Notes: generated from the sequence alone by a model not told the origin. A stretch of 64,000 nt of DNA from Ignelater luminosus (GCA_011009095.1 VTPC01090413.1:177475-241474), one strand, 5' to 3'. Shown: positions 23,258-35,484, counted from the stretch's first letter. Numbers and translations are program-made.

Positions 23258-24644
23258 CTACTCGTCCATATCGATCGGTGCAAGATTGGCGCAACACTGG
23301 TCTCTGCAAAACCAGCAGAGTGCCGAACATGTTAGACCCGCTTTTTGACAAGTGCAGGCCCCAGAGCACTCTTTTTTGCACTTGCACGGCAGCATTTTCA
23401 GAAACAAATGAGGGGCTGGGGCCATTGTCGCAGTGATGAGAAGAGTCCAAGATCGCTGGTAGACCAACCCCAGTCATTTAGGTTTTTTCCAACCCCAACC
23501 ATTTCTGTACTTAATAGTAAGTGCGAAACGCGTGGTATTTTGCAGCGTTTTTGGTGGAAAGAAGGTGAGCAAGGTTCACTTTGGCTGTGGCTGCTGACTT
23601 GACGAAGCACGTGTAATAGAGGCTGTTTAGATACTCGACGTCATCTCCTCCATAGATAGCCACGAGGAGCTTTTCACTAGCTGTGACTATCGTCTGCTCG
23701 CTAAAATCTGGTTGCAAAAATATTTTTGCCAGCTCTATCAAGTGGGATTTTTTTGTAAAACGCCGCACCATTTTGTTTTTCCTAGCCTGATTAGGGCAGA
23801 GGTGGTGTCACAGCCACTTAAGGCGTGAAGAAATAGCGCGAATCATTGTGGGTATTCAAGGTCTCCACAGCCGAATGAGGTGGTGGGAAGATAAATGCAC
23901 CCAGAGCCACCTCTGTACAGGTCCAATAAACCCGCATCCTCCCCAATCACTATGACATTTTTATAAGATGAATTTTAAGAGGGAGCAGTCCTGACAATAT
24001 CTGCGTCAGCGTCTTCTGCAGACTGTTTGGTTTCAATCCCCTGTTTATTGAACCCAGTGCAAATTATTTCAATCAGACGTTGTTTGTTTTAGTCATTGGC
24101 AAGTACTTTTTCTTGGGGTACTTTAATTAATGTCGACTCTTAAAACTGTATTACAGTGGTAGAGAGAGAGCAGCATAGCGACACAAACGTTCAGCTGTTT
24201 TTGTGCTCCTGAAAGCTGCATCCTCTGGATACCTGTCGAAAGCCACTGCAACATTTCTCCGAAAATGGTTGAACACGTAGCTGACTTATCCTGCCACAAT
24301 TGCTCTGACTGATTCATTACGATACCAGACAACCTTGTGGATCAGGTAACACTCATCTACCACGACGAATGTTGTGTTTCCTGCGACGGTGTTGTCAGGG
24401 AGTTGAGTGAATGACGAGTAGAAAAATGATTTTGTTCCTTTTCGCATCCCCTCTTCAGTGAAAAGTGACAATGGGTATGCTCATCTGATTGTTTGGTGAT
24501 GCAGACTCTCTGGAAAATCATGAGAGCGATTACATCAACTCTCGTATTGGCCACTTTTACTGAGTTGGTGATAGTTGCCAAGGTGTTCACTTTTTCCTTC
24601 CATTTAAATTTTATCTCCCCAGACGTGGTACCAACAATTGTTTT
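23258..24644 (-). pseudogene. Transposon-associated nuclease-like protein with GCDTTSA motif and Cys-rich tail, copy A (broken)
   Basis: Minus-strand relic of a protein family I know as widespread in insect repeats but of unproven function. From 5' to 3': KVNTLATITNSVKV and MIFQRV (about 24540-24610); SLFTEEGMRKGTKSFFYSSF (about 24410-24470); VFNHFRRNVAVAFDRYPEDA (about 24200-24260); a VMVIGED-like segment with LDLY (about 23930-23960), which in intact relatives is a PIN/XPG-like acidic motif; LHALSGCDTTSALIRLGKTK (about 23780-23830), the family hallmark; ASEKLLVAIYGGDD and KVNLAHLLSTKNAA (about 23560-23690); and a C-terminal cysteine cluster PCKCKKECSGACTCQKAGL (about 23300-23370) ending at a TAA at 23258. 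Many frame changes. A second copy is at 29289-30640 on the other strand. The exact superfamily is not established here. Confidence 0.65.
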
Positions 24645-24936
24645 GGTATTTGGCAATTTTTAAGGAAACTATTTGGGCCACCGGCACCGTCTTCATTTAA
24701 ATTAAAGCTAATTAAATTTTTCAGAAATTCTTGTCGATATCTTTCATTGTAAGACAAGTCTTTTTGCCAATATTTAGCTCCGAACGTAACTGTAGCGAAA
24801 ATATATCACTTTTTGGAAAAAATTGCCAATCTTTGAAAAGCCATATATCGGTAATTAATGGACATACAAAGCCCATCTTAGTTTCAGATTGTACCAAATT
24901 CAGTCTTTTTTAAAAAAAATATGAATAACATTTTCG
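24645..24936 (-). repeat. Long inverted repeat, right arm
   Basis: Partner of 22619-22904. In this arm the repeat runs directly into the 5' side of the GCDTTSA-type gene copy, so the left arm may be an inverted, truncated duplicate of the same element's 5' region rather than a true terminal inverted repeat. Confidence 0.7.
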
Positions 24937-27900
24937 GTATAGATATGATCAAAACACCAAAACAACATATTAAAAAATTAGAACTACCCTAATTTTTGCG
25001 ATGTTTGCCTTTTTTTATATCGATATTGACTGGCCTACCATATTTATTGAGAAATGCGCCTATCATCACTTGCACTCATTTTTAAAGCAGCCTAGATAAG
25101 TGTCATATTAAAATATGAAGCCCTCAGAGGGTTAGGCTTTTGGGCACTCCTGAATTTAAAATGCTTTTGACTGCCCTGAAGTTTCTTCTTTAAAAACTTC
25201 GTAATTTTGACTAAACGGTGCTTCTTAAAATGCCTTTTAATATCTTTAAGTTTTGGACAACTCCTTTCAGTCGTTGCCGACAGTTAACAGAAATTCCTTA
25301 AGAAATGAAACTAGTGAACTTCCAATTTCAATGTAAACTAGATATATGTTTTAAAATATACAGATCCTCTAGAAAATATCTTTTTCAATTTGGCAAGGCC
25401 CCTGAGACCCGACATTTGAGCCCAGCAATTTTTGGGAACGCCTACGGACGTTAATTGCATGACCTACCCGATTTTGTTTATATAGCAAATAAAGAAACTG
25501 CAAGAAGATACTAACTGAAGGCACTTACCATACATACACGAGTAATAATAGGCATTGAAACCGACAAATAGTTGATTTTCGATTCGGAAACTTTTCAGGG
25601 TTATAAATTTATCAGAAATAATTTAGACAGAAAGATTATGTCATCCCAAGCATTGAACATGATGCTGCAAAAGAGATCCTTGCATACCTTTAACTGTTTT
25701 CATGATCTTTGTAAAATCCTAAAGTTTTCCTATCGTTTAGGTTCTTTCAACATCCTGCACTTTTTTTGAACCTTCAAGTTTTTGCAGATGTACTAACCCT
25801 TAACGATACCAGGGCACCATAGACACCAAATTCAGTTGCCTTTGTAGTTGTGTCACTGATAAGAAAGAAGCCGTGCTAGCCGTATGTAGTAAGAAAACGC
25901 CTGGAACTTCTCATTTATAATTTCTTAAATGGGTTTTCACTATAAATTTTACAACCCTCTTGTCAACGAACTCCTATAGGAGTCTTTACTAAATTTGCGA
26001 GTTTGTCTGTCTGTCTGTCCGCATTGTTTTTAAAGTTTGAGATTTTGACTTCAGATTTGGATTCTACATCAAAAACTAAAGACATCGTGGTGGTCAAAAT
26101 GATTGTCGAAGTTTGAAAAAAATTAACAAAACGGTGTTCGTTGTGGTTATGCTTTGCATTCCAAATTGTTTTTTGTTTGGGGTTTCTTTGATAGACACAC
26201 AAATTAAGAATTTTAATCATTTTATAATATGAACAAATTTTGTCTATTTCAAGTAAAATCACTAAACTTTTTTGCTGGTTTTTAAAAAATTTGGGTGCTC
26301 CAAAGATATAAGTGCTTTGGTAGCCGTAGACGAGTTATAAATTAAATGAATCTAAGCCGAAACGTTTTTTTTTCAAAAATTATGTAAACTTAAACTTAAA
26401 CTGGAATAATCAAAAACAGCTTTTACGGTATACTATTCCATGAAAGAAAAACATTTTTTTTAGTAATAAACCTACTGATAGTAAATTTCCAAGTATAGGT
26501 TTACCAACATTTTAATAAGTTGCAAGTTGCTTGCATGGTTACCAAACGACGCATGTTAAATCCGAATTGTATTTAATAAACGTTTGACGTTAATGAGGCA
26601 TTATGAAACACTGAAACACGTGTCAGGGGCAAAACATAATTATATTGGCAAAACTTTGAGTCCTATTATGTATTTGCGATTGGTAGTGACAAGCTTCGGT
26701 TGGAAGTTGTTATGCAAAAACGAATCATCTTCAAAGAAGTGAGTTTCAAAACTAATTGGTGATAAAAAGAATGCGTTTGATGCAGAAACATCACTAATTG
26801 TTATTACCTAAATATTGTTTTCCTACCATTTTTCATCTACAAAGAAATTTTAATGCAATGAAGACACAAATACTTTATTGAAATTTTTTATTGAATATTT
26901 TGAAATTTTGCCGCGTGGTTCCTTCTTGTATAATGAAAGATCTTAATAATTGCTAACCTATAAATATCATCAATAGTGCAATATTTAAATTTTCTACAAA
27001 GCTATTGAGAAGACAACCTCTCAAATTTTAATTTTCTGACATCCTAGTGTGCATTGTGCGTTTATCAACTTGCTAAATAGAGAGATATAACGCAGATAGT
27101 TTCTCGTCTTAATTGAAACCCTTATTGTTCAAAACGCACTTGACCATTATGACTACAATAATACTCTGAATATTATCTGCATTGCAAACCATCCAGCGAA
27201 CTTGACACTCATCTCCAATTTCTGCCTTTAGTAACACAACCACCATTTCCTTCTTGTGTCTTATAAGAAATGACATTAATCTTAACTGTGAACATTTCTA
27301 GAATTCAGTAAGTTTATTTGTATATAGGAGCTGGGAATCGTAATACAAGACTATCAACCTCATGAATAATGTGTGCAATTAGGTTTTAGTTGCTCATTTG
27401 GGCCTAGATTATTATTTAAGTAAAACCCTTTCAGTTAATACCGCTATTATTAATATTAATATTATATACTACGTAATAAATTCATATCTTGTTGTTAAAA
27501 CAATTTTAGAATTGTTTTAGGAGATAATTTTTACTTTTTGTCCTTAGAAGTTACATACCTTGTTAAAAATGAGACCAATTTGTTCTGATTTTGATATATG
27601 TATTAAAATCAGGCCAAATTGGTCTCATTTTTTGAATTAGGATTAAACTTAACAGTTTGACTAGAAAAAACCAAAACTTAACATTTTTTTTTAATTGGAG
27701 TTTAAGTCTACATCTAATTTACTGTAAGACATTTTCTATGCACCATTTCAAGATGTAAGAAAAGTTTCTAAAATGCAGTCATTACTACATTTTGTAAAAT
27801 TTAAGAATTGGCTTAAATTATCTTTTAAAGTCAAGGGAGTTAGATCTAGCTCGATAACAAATCCATTATTCATTTATTCTAACTACCCCGTCTCTGAGTC

Positions 27901-29288
27901 TTAAACTGTGAGGATAAAGACAGAAAAGATTCACTGAATCAAAAGTGGACGAAACCAGCTTCGAACTCCCGAGGTTCAATCAAAGAATGAATGTGGAGTA
28001 ATTCTATGACTTCCTACAAGTGTTATCGGTTTCAAAATAAATGAGAGAGCTGAACACTGCATTGTGTTTCATACCCTCGACTTTTTCACTTGAGAAATTT
28101 GATGGCCTCAATCTAAATACACCATGACACAAAAACCAGTGTTATGTAGCTCTGTCAGCACTCTTAGAATTTAATCAGCTTGAGATTTCTGCATGTTAAA
28201 GCGCTTTCAAGTTTTTATATGTAAAGACAGAACTGGGTGTTCTATATGAAGAGTACTGTCCTAAAGGGAAGTTATTTGTTAAGAAGATTAACCAGAAGAA
28301 CCGAACGAATGTATCAAGCAAGAAAAGCCCAGTTGTCTAGAAAAGATTCCACCCCAAAGAGATCTAAAGGCTTCCAAAAGTTCGATTAATTGGGTCAAAT
28401 TGGAAGAAGTAACTGACTTATAAAGACCAGTTGGCTCGAAAGTAGTAGGCAGTTCAAGAACTCCAGTCAGAATAGGTACGGTACATCCGACAAATCCAAA
28501 AGAGTTTTTGGCCTGAAATCATCCGATATGATTACCAACTCTGAAATCCCAGTTAGTGCAGGCCACTACGCTATACTCCCAAACAAAAAAACTATACAGT
28601 GCAGTCGTCTAAAATCATCAAATAAATAAGGAGCTTAAAATTTCCATTTACAAAATAACCACCGCAAGCACCAGATTGTACGATGCGCAGACAGTAGCAA
28701 TAAATTAAAAGTATCATAATTTATGACGAGACGCTTTTGGTTTTTATTAGTCCAGTCAAATTAAATTAACATTTGAGAAATAGGAAAAATAATATATAAA
28801 GTTTTTAGGCTTTGATCCAACACTCATTGAGGGTCTACCAAAATATTCTATTCTATTCTTCAGGTTCTTTAACAGGACCCACTACCTAGTCATTAAGCTG
28901 GACCTGGATCGCGTAAACTGCTTTACCAATCCTGTTGAGAGAGAGGGGGATGGAGAAAAAGGTTTCATATTTAACTGTCTCAATCAGCTTCTAACGCTGG
29001 ACAAGGCAACGACTTCTCTTAGGTCACTAACCTTAAATCTACTCATCTGCTGCTTTTTCTTTTTCTTGACAATTCAAAACCGAATGTTGACAACTCTTAT
29101 AGCTGTAGGTGTTTTGTTGATGGCAGCTCCAAACGATTACTGGATTCTTATCTTTTTCCAGTCTTCGTACTAACCCGGACAAGCATTATTTTCATACTGA
29201 ACCAAAAAGGAAAATTTTTGTAATGGAATAGTAACCTAAGAAGACGTTGTCTGTCATAATGCAGTAGCTATTGGTGAAAAAGCTCAAT
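24937..29288. other. Intergenic; one simple repeat and one strong hairpin, otherwise unassigned
   Basis: About 4.3 kb without a recognised gene. It includes a TTTGTCTGTCTGTCTGTCC simple repeat at about 26001-26020, set in a context (CCTATAGGAGTC before it) typical of dispersed insect repeats, and the hairpin at 27565-27632. Open frames at 25572-25769 and 25963-26262 carry no recognisable motif. Confidence 0.5.
27565..27632. repeat. Near-perfect 28-bp hairpin with 12-nt loop
   Basis: Left arm 27565-27592 starts AAAAATGAGACCAATT; right arm 27605-27632 ends AATTGGTCTCATTTTT. Of 28 positions, 26 are exact complements and one more is a G-U wobble in RNA. Loop GATATATGTATT. The size (68 nt) and near-perfect stem resemble a microRNA precursor or a miniature inverted-repeat element; nothing in the sequence decides between these. 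Confidence 0.7.
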
Positions 29289-30640
29289 GTAATAACCTTT
29301 GCCAACCTCAAGTTTAAACGCTCTGTCATGGTGAAAACCATGTCAACTGTTACCACCAGTGTTACAGTTAATAAAGACATCATCAAAGTTGACACAAGTC
29401 AATTATTCCAAAGGATACTCTGCACTATCCATTCACTCAATTATTTTTGAGACGTTTTCAGATATGAGCTGGCTACAATACGCATGTCCTTATTTGAGAA
29501 AAGTGGACTCATGCGGAAGACCAAACAATCAGATATTTACTGTATTTTTGATTGCATAGCTGAACATTCAATTGAAATTGGTGCGGAGTGTTTTTATGTC
29601 ATGGATGGAGGCTACCTTAAACACCATGTGGTGTGGCCAATCAAGAAACATTTAGTGACGTTTATTAAACCTTTAGCTCTTATATTACCAAACACTATAA
29701 GAATAAAGTGGAGGAGATTGATAAAACAAACAGCAAGAGAAGTTTTTACTGAAAGTACTATACTCTCAGAGTCTCAAGCTACCTTCTTGAGCAATTTGCA
29801 AATTAAAAAATTATTCATAAGTCAATTGGCTCAACATTTAGGAAGTGATAGCATAAGAACTAAAATCGCAAGAGACGATGCAGACGATCCCATAGACCGT
29901 GAAGTTATAGAAGCTTCAGAAAGGAATGATCAAGTGGTTGTTATGGGTCAAGATGGTGACCTTCTCACACTCTTTGTAGCTCTTTGTTCAGAGGAAAAAT
30001 GTATCCTGTTAATGAAAGAATGAAAAGAAAGCGTAAAAGCAAGATTCTACAATTCTCGAGACATACAACAATCGACTATTATTAACAATTGCAAGGAATT
30101 TATTTTATTTTTGCCCGCAATGAGTGGATGTGATACCACCTCATGATTTTATGGGAAGGGCAAATTACAGATCATTCAATTGTTCAACAGCAATTCCCGT
30201 CTACACAAAATACCCACAGCCTTCAATGACCGACATCAAGTCCAGACTTAATTGAAAGAAAAGGAGAGCGATTCATACAAAAAATAAAAGCTCGAGCAAA
30301 AACTCGTAGGTCAAGCAAGCAATGCTGTGCTTCTTTTACGCTTGCCGCCCACTCCCGCAGTGTTTTTCATCAATTTCAGAATTGGTTGGGAAATTGCTTC
30401 ATTGCAACTGACTAGGGCTAGAAACTATCTTATCAATCCTTATCGCCTATTTCCATCACCAAACCACCAGCACCTGGCACGATCCTGAATCTCACCATAT
30501 GTGGATGCACTCAAGGATGCAGTAGAAAGTGCAGATGTATAAAAGCAAACCTACGATGCACAGCAATATGTAAGAACTGTCGCGGATGTTGCACTAATAT
30601 CGAACCTTTTGACCTTGAAGATGACTTTGATCTTCAATAA
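29289..30640 (+). pseudogene. Transposon-associated nuclease-like protein with GCDTTS motif and Cys-rich tail, copy B (broken)
   Basis: Second copy of the family at 23.3-24.6 kb, here on the plus strand. From 5' to 3': VITFANLKFKRSVMVKTMS and KVDTSQLFQRI (about 29290-29420); FRYELATIRMSLFEKSGLMRK (as two pieces, about 29455-29520); YVMDGGYLKHHVVW; RDDADDPIDREVIEAS and VVVMGQDGDLLTLF (about 29870-29975), an acidic pattern as in PIN/XPG-fold nucleases; then MSGCDTTS followed by a stop and FYGKGKLQIIQLF (about 30118-30180); LPPTPAVFF; and a C-terminal cluster CGCTQGCSRKCRCIKANL with CTAICKNCRGCCTN, ending at TAA 30638-30640. At least one stop (in the GCDTTS block) and several shifts. The best preserved stretch is an open frame at 29484-30023. 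Confidence 0.7.
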
Positions 30641-30675
30641 TTTGTACATTTACCTAAGTATAAATGTGCTTTGTA

Positions 30676-31915
30676 CGAGCACTATAAAAGTTTTGCAATG
30701 TGACTTAACAAAAAGACGCAGGAGGCTGCATACTATTGCACGTTCAGACATGTCCATGCTTGGATAGTAGCCGCCAGCAACACGTCTGTGGGCTCAGTTG
30801 TTCATTCGCAGTGACAGTGTAAAGTGCGGACTATGGCATCGTGGTCACGTAGTAAGATAAGGACAATTTTGCAGTATAACTTTGTGCATGGTTTAAGCAT
30901 AGACCAGTGCTTAAAAGAAATGATGACTGCATTGACTAATGATTTTCTACATCGTACAACTATATTCAGTTGGTACAGAGAATTCCAAAAAAGCAATTTC
31001 ATTCTGGAGGACGCTGAGAGGGAAGAAAGGCCGCGAAAGTAAGTAACAGAGGAAAACATTACTGCCGTGAGGAAAATGCTTGACGAAGACCGGCGAGTGA
31101 CATACCGGCAGATAGAGGAGACCTTACACCTTCATGCATTCATTCGATTCTGCGTGGCCATTTACAAGTAAAGAAACTTTGTTGTCTCTGGGTACCGCAT
31201 AGTCTGACGGAAGAGCAGATGACTCGTCGTGTGACTTGGTGCCGAAAGATACCTAAAATGTTTGATAAGAGACAATCTCAGCATGTAAATAGCATCGTGA
31301 CAGGTGACAAGATTTAGATGTACTATTACGATGTGCCGACCAAGGCTCAAAACAAAGTTTGGGTCTTTGATGATGAGAACACGCCCGTAGCTGTCAGAAA
31401 ATCCCGATCTGTTAAGAAGAGAATAATAGCTGTATTTTTTCAAATTTAGCGTGTCGTTGTGGACACACAGAAGGCAGTCACAGCTAAGTGGTACACCGAC
31501 CAGTGCCTGCCTAAAGTCATACAATCTATGAAAAACCTGCGGCCAAAGTCAAGAATGGACACCTAGTACCTCCACCATGACAACGCTCCAGCTCATCACA
31601 CCAAAGCATGCACCAATTATTTAACCAATATTGAACTGAACCTTCTTGAGCACCCTCCTTACAGTTCAGACCTTGCTCCCTGTGACTTTGCACTGTTCCC
31701 TCATGTAAAAATGAAGCTGAAAGGAAAACGGTTTTCTAGTGACGAGGACCTTCTGAGGGCTTGGGACAACGAGTGTGCTTCACTCCCGGATGAAACGTGG
31801 CAGAGTTGGTTTAAAGACTGGTTTCGGCGAATGGAAAAGTGTATTGAATGTGGTGGAAATTACTTTGAAAGAATTCAATAAACAAACCTGTATTGCAAAA
31901 CTTTTATAGTACCCT
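30676..31915 (+). mobile_element. Mariner DNA transposon, full length, inactive
   Basis: A 1240-bp element flanked by TA on both sides (30674-30675 and 31916-31917), as expected for mariner insertion. Inverted ends share ACTATAAAAGTTTTGCAAT (30681-30699 and the complement at 31892-31910). Outside this 19-bp core the ends agree at alternate positions. The length matches a complete mariner; the gene inside is broken. Confidence 0.9.
30833..31881 (+). pseudogene. Mariner transposase (broken)
   Basis: Begins MASWSRSKIRTILQYNFVHG with the first helix-turn-helix, then FSWYREFQKSNFILEDAERE. A TAA follows RPRK; the frame resumes VTEENITAVRKMLDEDRRVTY. After a shift near 31138 come WVPHSLTEEQMTRRVTWC, SIVTGDK (first catalytic D of the GDETW-like block, with a stop where W is expected), VPTKAQNKVWVFDDE, KKRIIAVFF, LHHDNAPAHHTKACT (second D), HPPYSSDLAPCDFALFPHVK (third D), and the C-terminal WFRRMEKCIECGGNYFERIQ, ending TAA at 31879. 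Four in-frame stops and one indel by my reading. Termini and flanks are intact, so it could still be mobilised in trans. Confidence 0.88.
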
Positions 31916-31917
31916 TA

Positions 31918-32389
31918 CTACTTAAGTCAAATACAATTAATGTATATTTAATGTGCAGTTTTATGGGGTGTCCCGGAAGTTGCTGCTATTGCAAACTTTT
32001 ATTACTCAATAAAGAGTACATCTATCAAAAACTTGTATAGGACCTTTTCTATGCTAAGTCTTATGTAGATCAATTTTGTTAATCGATAGCATCCAAATTC
32101 GAAGACGCTGGTAACGTTTTGTTGCATGCAAATTAAACCGTCGTGTATGTATTATACCTAAATAGAACAAAATGTAATTTTTTTTGTATTTAGTTCAGGA
32201 GCCGAAATTAAATATCACCATAAAAATGATAATTTTTCAAAATTTTGAAAATCGATAGAACCCTAAAGATGTAGTTTTATTTTATTTTTAAAATTATCTT
32301 GATAATCTACAATAAATGAAGCAAATTTTAAGAAGTCTTGTGTTAAAAAAATCCAAAAAAAAATTTTTTTGGACACACTAGTGGACAGT
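31918..32389. other. Intergenic, unassigned repeat-like sequence
   Basis: Begins with GGGGTGTCCCGGAAGTTG, a motif of the kind found at the ends of many insect mobile elements, but no partner end was identified. No coding sequence. Confidence 0.4.
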
Positions 32390-33040
32390 ATTAGTAGACT
32401 TTAGATTTCAGGTAGCCCTAGAGAAAAAATTCACAAGGGGGTAGATCGAGAGAACGTACAAGCCACCCAAAGCCCTAACTTGTTGAAACCAAACTTCTGA
32501 ATTTTGAAGTTCCGTAAGTTTTGGTTCCAGAAAGTGGGAGTTGGCAGTTATCGTAACAATTGCGCTTCACTCCTTAAACAAATAAGGGTCTCAAACCCCA
32601 AACGATTCAACAGCATAAAAAACAGTAACACGTGGACTGGGAAGTGGCCTTTCATGGAGCTGTAGAGAATTTTTTGCCGCCCAGTAACAAAACTTCTGCA
32701 CAGTATCTTGTGGGACGTTCTGAAGAATATCGTTACAACATCCTCTGCTGTTTTTCTAGTCTCGTTCACTGAGCTCCTGTACAACAACCATTTTCTACGG
32801 GTGGAATTTAAGATCTGCTTATAATATTCTTCTTACAGTACGATGTGACAAATGCAAAGCAAAAACAAGTTTAACAGCTAAACGACTGGGAGATCTTAAA
32901 GCTGATTCTCTTACAGCTTGGATACTTTCTGGCGACCGGGCACTTCTTGGTGTATCAGGCTGTTTTCTTTTTGAGGCTGAACCTGTAACTCTAAAATTTG
33001 TAACTCACAATAATATCTTTTTACGGTCTGGAACGGGAGC
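32390..33040 (-). pseudogene. Broken mariner-like transposase, related to the intact copy at 17.5 kb
   Basis: Minus strand, several shifts and stops. Readable: FRVTGSASKRKQPDTPRSAR (linker after the first HTH), SIQAVRESALRSPSRLA and LHLSHRTVRRIL (second HTH), KFHP followed by KMVVVQELSERD, then YWAAKNSLQLHERPLPSPRV and TVFYAVESFGV, equivalent to the IWGSENPR ... VTVWCGLWSGGVIGPY block of the 17.5-kb transposase, and VWFQQVRA where the FQQDG block is expected. The sequence ends near the YLKSKVY region. The first catalytic block (SDEAHFHL) is missing, apparently deleted. Confidence 0.75.
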
Positions 33041-33540
33041 ATGTCTGCCAAGAGCAAAGTGGATACAAAACTGTCTTTGCATCGCGATCACAGAATTGTT
33101 ATGATAAATATTTCGACGACAAAAGCGGAATGCTCACCAGTTCAATTCATGATGGCAGCTAAAACGGCAAGGTGGGCACTACTAATAGCACACACTAAGA
33201 TTCCCCTTTCTTTGTTGACTCGGGCACAATAGTGGAGCAAAATGTGAAAGGTTTTTTCCCTTTTCAGTGTGAATCGAGCAACGACAAAAACAGCAAAGAC
33301 AAAGATGGCGGTCTCCTGTTCATCGCAAAAACGGTAAGTACTAAGTGAAGCAAGATCCTACCAAAATCAAGCCGCCGTTTAATTTAGAACGTAGTAACCA
33401 CCAAACCAGGCCTGAACGTGAGAACTGTTAAAGCTGAGAAATCTTGTCAGGAATGTAACGGAAAGAAAAGAACCTGGATATTCTAATTACAGTTGGTTTG
33501 CTAAAAGCAAAAAGAGAGCTACTGAAATTTCTTTGGAACG
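33041..33540. other. Spacer between transposon relics
   Basis: About 500 bp with no confident assignment. It may include the 5' part of the downstream piggyBac relic or the terminal region of the preceding mariner-like relic; no termini were found. Confidence 0.4.
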
Positions 33541-34560
33541 AAGGTGCTTTGTATTTTTGACCAATATTTCCTGCCACTATGTCTTATGATAAAACTAAAC
33601 AGCGTTTCTCATTTATGAGATATGATGATTCTACAAACTTGCGGCAATTCGAGAATTGAATAATAGTAAAGATAGCTATTATCAAAATCTGCATCTAACC
33701 GTGGATAAACTTCTTGCATTCAGAGGTAAATGCCAGTTTAGAGTTTACATGAAATCAAATCAGCCAAATATGGCGTAGAGATATGGGCCTTTGTTGATGT
33801 GGGAAGTACGTATGCAATAAATTTGCAAGTATATGTAGGTAAGATAAATGGTCAACCTGGAAAAGAATAAAGAACGCGTGTCGTACTAGATAAATGGTTT
33901 CTTGTCTTGGTTTCTTTTATACCATTAGCTAATGAACTGTCTAATCGTGACCTTACTTTGTATCGGACACTTAAAACAAAAGAAGGATTCCATCAGCACT
34001 ATTGCCCAATAAAAACAAACCAGCAAAATCTTAAATTTTTGCATCCCTGGAAAATATAATATTGACTTCTTACGTAACTAAGAAAGGTAAAGCAGTAATA
34101 GTACTGACTACTGAGCATCATAACGATAAATAGGTAATGAAGACAACAATTTCAAACCGGATATCATAGAACATCACAACAGAGCTAAAGACTCACTAGA
34201 TGCTATGATAAGATGATAAATAAACATTCAGTGAAACGAAGAACGAAAAGATGGCTTTTTGTATTATTAAAAATATTTTGGATACTTCAGATCTATATAA
34301 CTTGGACCACCAAAGATCTAGAAAAACTTTTCTACCAGAACCTTGGACATAAACTTGTAATACCTAACATTAAAAAACAATTGCCTAGAAAAACTACAGA
34401 GACAAGAAACGGCAGACTTTAACCCTATTACTATCATCAGAACGCTGTGTGATATATCCAAGAAGAGTAGATAAAAGAACAAGAAGTGCTTGTCACAGAT
34501 GCAGTATGTCTGTTCCACCCATAACTTTGTAACGAAAACAATAACTTGTACCACCTGCCA
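33541..34560 (+). pseudogene. piggyBac-like transposase relic (second, different subfamily from the left-edge copy)
   Basis: Readable in order: MSYDKTKQRFSFMRYDD; NLHLTVDKLLAFRGKCQFRV followed by YMKSNQPN (the LTVDE ... FRGRCPFRVY block); VVLDKWFLVLVS; IPLANELSNRDLTLYRTLK (the PLANELL-RNLT block after the missing DNFFTS); SYVTKKGKAVIVLTTEHHNDK (two pieces); FSVKRR-type block seen as HSVKRRTKRWLFVLL; and a terminal cysteine cluster SERCVIYPRRVDKRTRSACHRC. This order is that of the vertebrate/insect PGBD-like branch of piggyBac transposases. Many stops and shifts. No TTAA-flanked ends were identified. Confidence 0.75.
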
Positions 34561-35484
34561 AGATTTTGTTAAAATGTTTTAGGACTTCTCTTGGTTAAGC
34601 AAATTAACACATTACCCAAAATTAATCGTTTCAGTAGTAAGAATCAATAACTCTCTTGAGATACATTTGTATCCCACATCAGACTTAGTGATATTTTCAG
34701 GAAGGTAAGTGCACACAAAGTGTCAGTAATATTAAAACTAAAGATCGTTTCGTCCAGATTATCTATAGGGTAAAATCCTAATACTAAATTAAAGATGCAA
34801 ACCTCCAATTAGAAGGTAATCCTTTCTTCTCAAGACAGAAAATTTCTTGAACTTATCAAAAAGTTTACTAAAGCCATCTAATGGAATCTAATGATCATTT
34901 TAATTGACTAAAATTAAATTAAAAATATTCTGATCCATTTTTATTTGTATATTAATCAAAACAACTCGATTTTAAAAATGTAGTTTCAAAGAGGTTTTAC
35001 AATCTAAAACAGTGTTTTAAAATCTTAAAAGTTATAATTCCTCATAAGCATATTATCCTGTACGAGCACATTATTGTGTAATGGAATAAAAATTAAATAA
35101 AATTTAGCTGCAGAAAACAACAATAAATATCTTTTTATCAGAGAGGTTGTAAATTTAGACTTTAAAGAGGTCCTAGTTTATTTTATATAGCTTGGTTATT
35201 CTTGCTTACATTGCACCCAAACAATAGTCAATAAAGTTTTCATAATAAAATAACATGGAGCTGTTTCCTCCTTAATGTATATTCTGATTCCGTTCCAACT
35301 CGAGTCTAAGAAAGAGAAGGCACGCAATATTTCTTAATAATAGTACTGTGACTTTTAAACGTTATTGTAAAATATGGACAACAAAGATATTTTTATAAAC
35401 GTAAACTTTTATATCTTAAAAATGTAGAAAAACTTTCTTAACTCTTGATTCTTAATTAATTATAATAATAAACAAAGACATAGA
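34561..35484. other. Downstream flank of the first receptor gene
   Basis: AT-rich. On the minus strand this is downstream of the receptor stop codon, so it would hold the intron or 3' untranslated sequence that follows the splice donor at 35490. No other gene seen. Confidence 0.5.

Noticed and set aside
25963-26262. A 99-codon minus-strand frame spanning the GTCT repeat.
   Set aside because: Part of a dispersed non-coding repeat; the frame depends on a simple repeat and has no motif.
34743-34755. GATCGTTTCGTCC, identical to part of the hammerhead (stem III loop, GAAAC and half of stem II on the minus strand).
   Set aside because: No CTGATGA core or second stem II strand follows, so it cannot fold as a ribozyme. 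It may be an eroded relic or chance.
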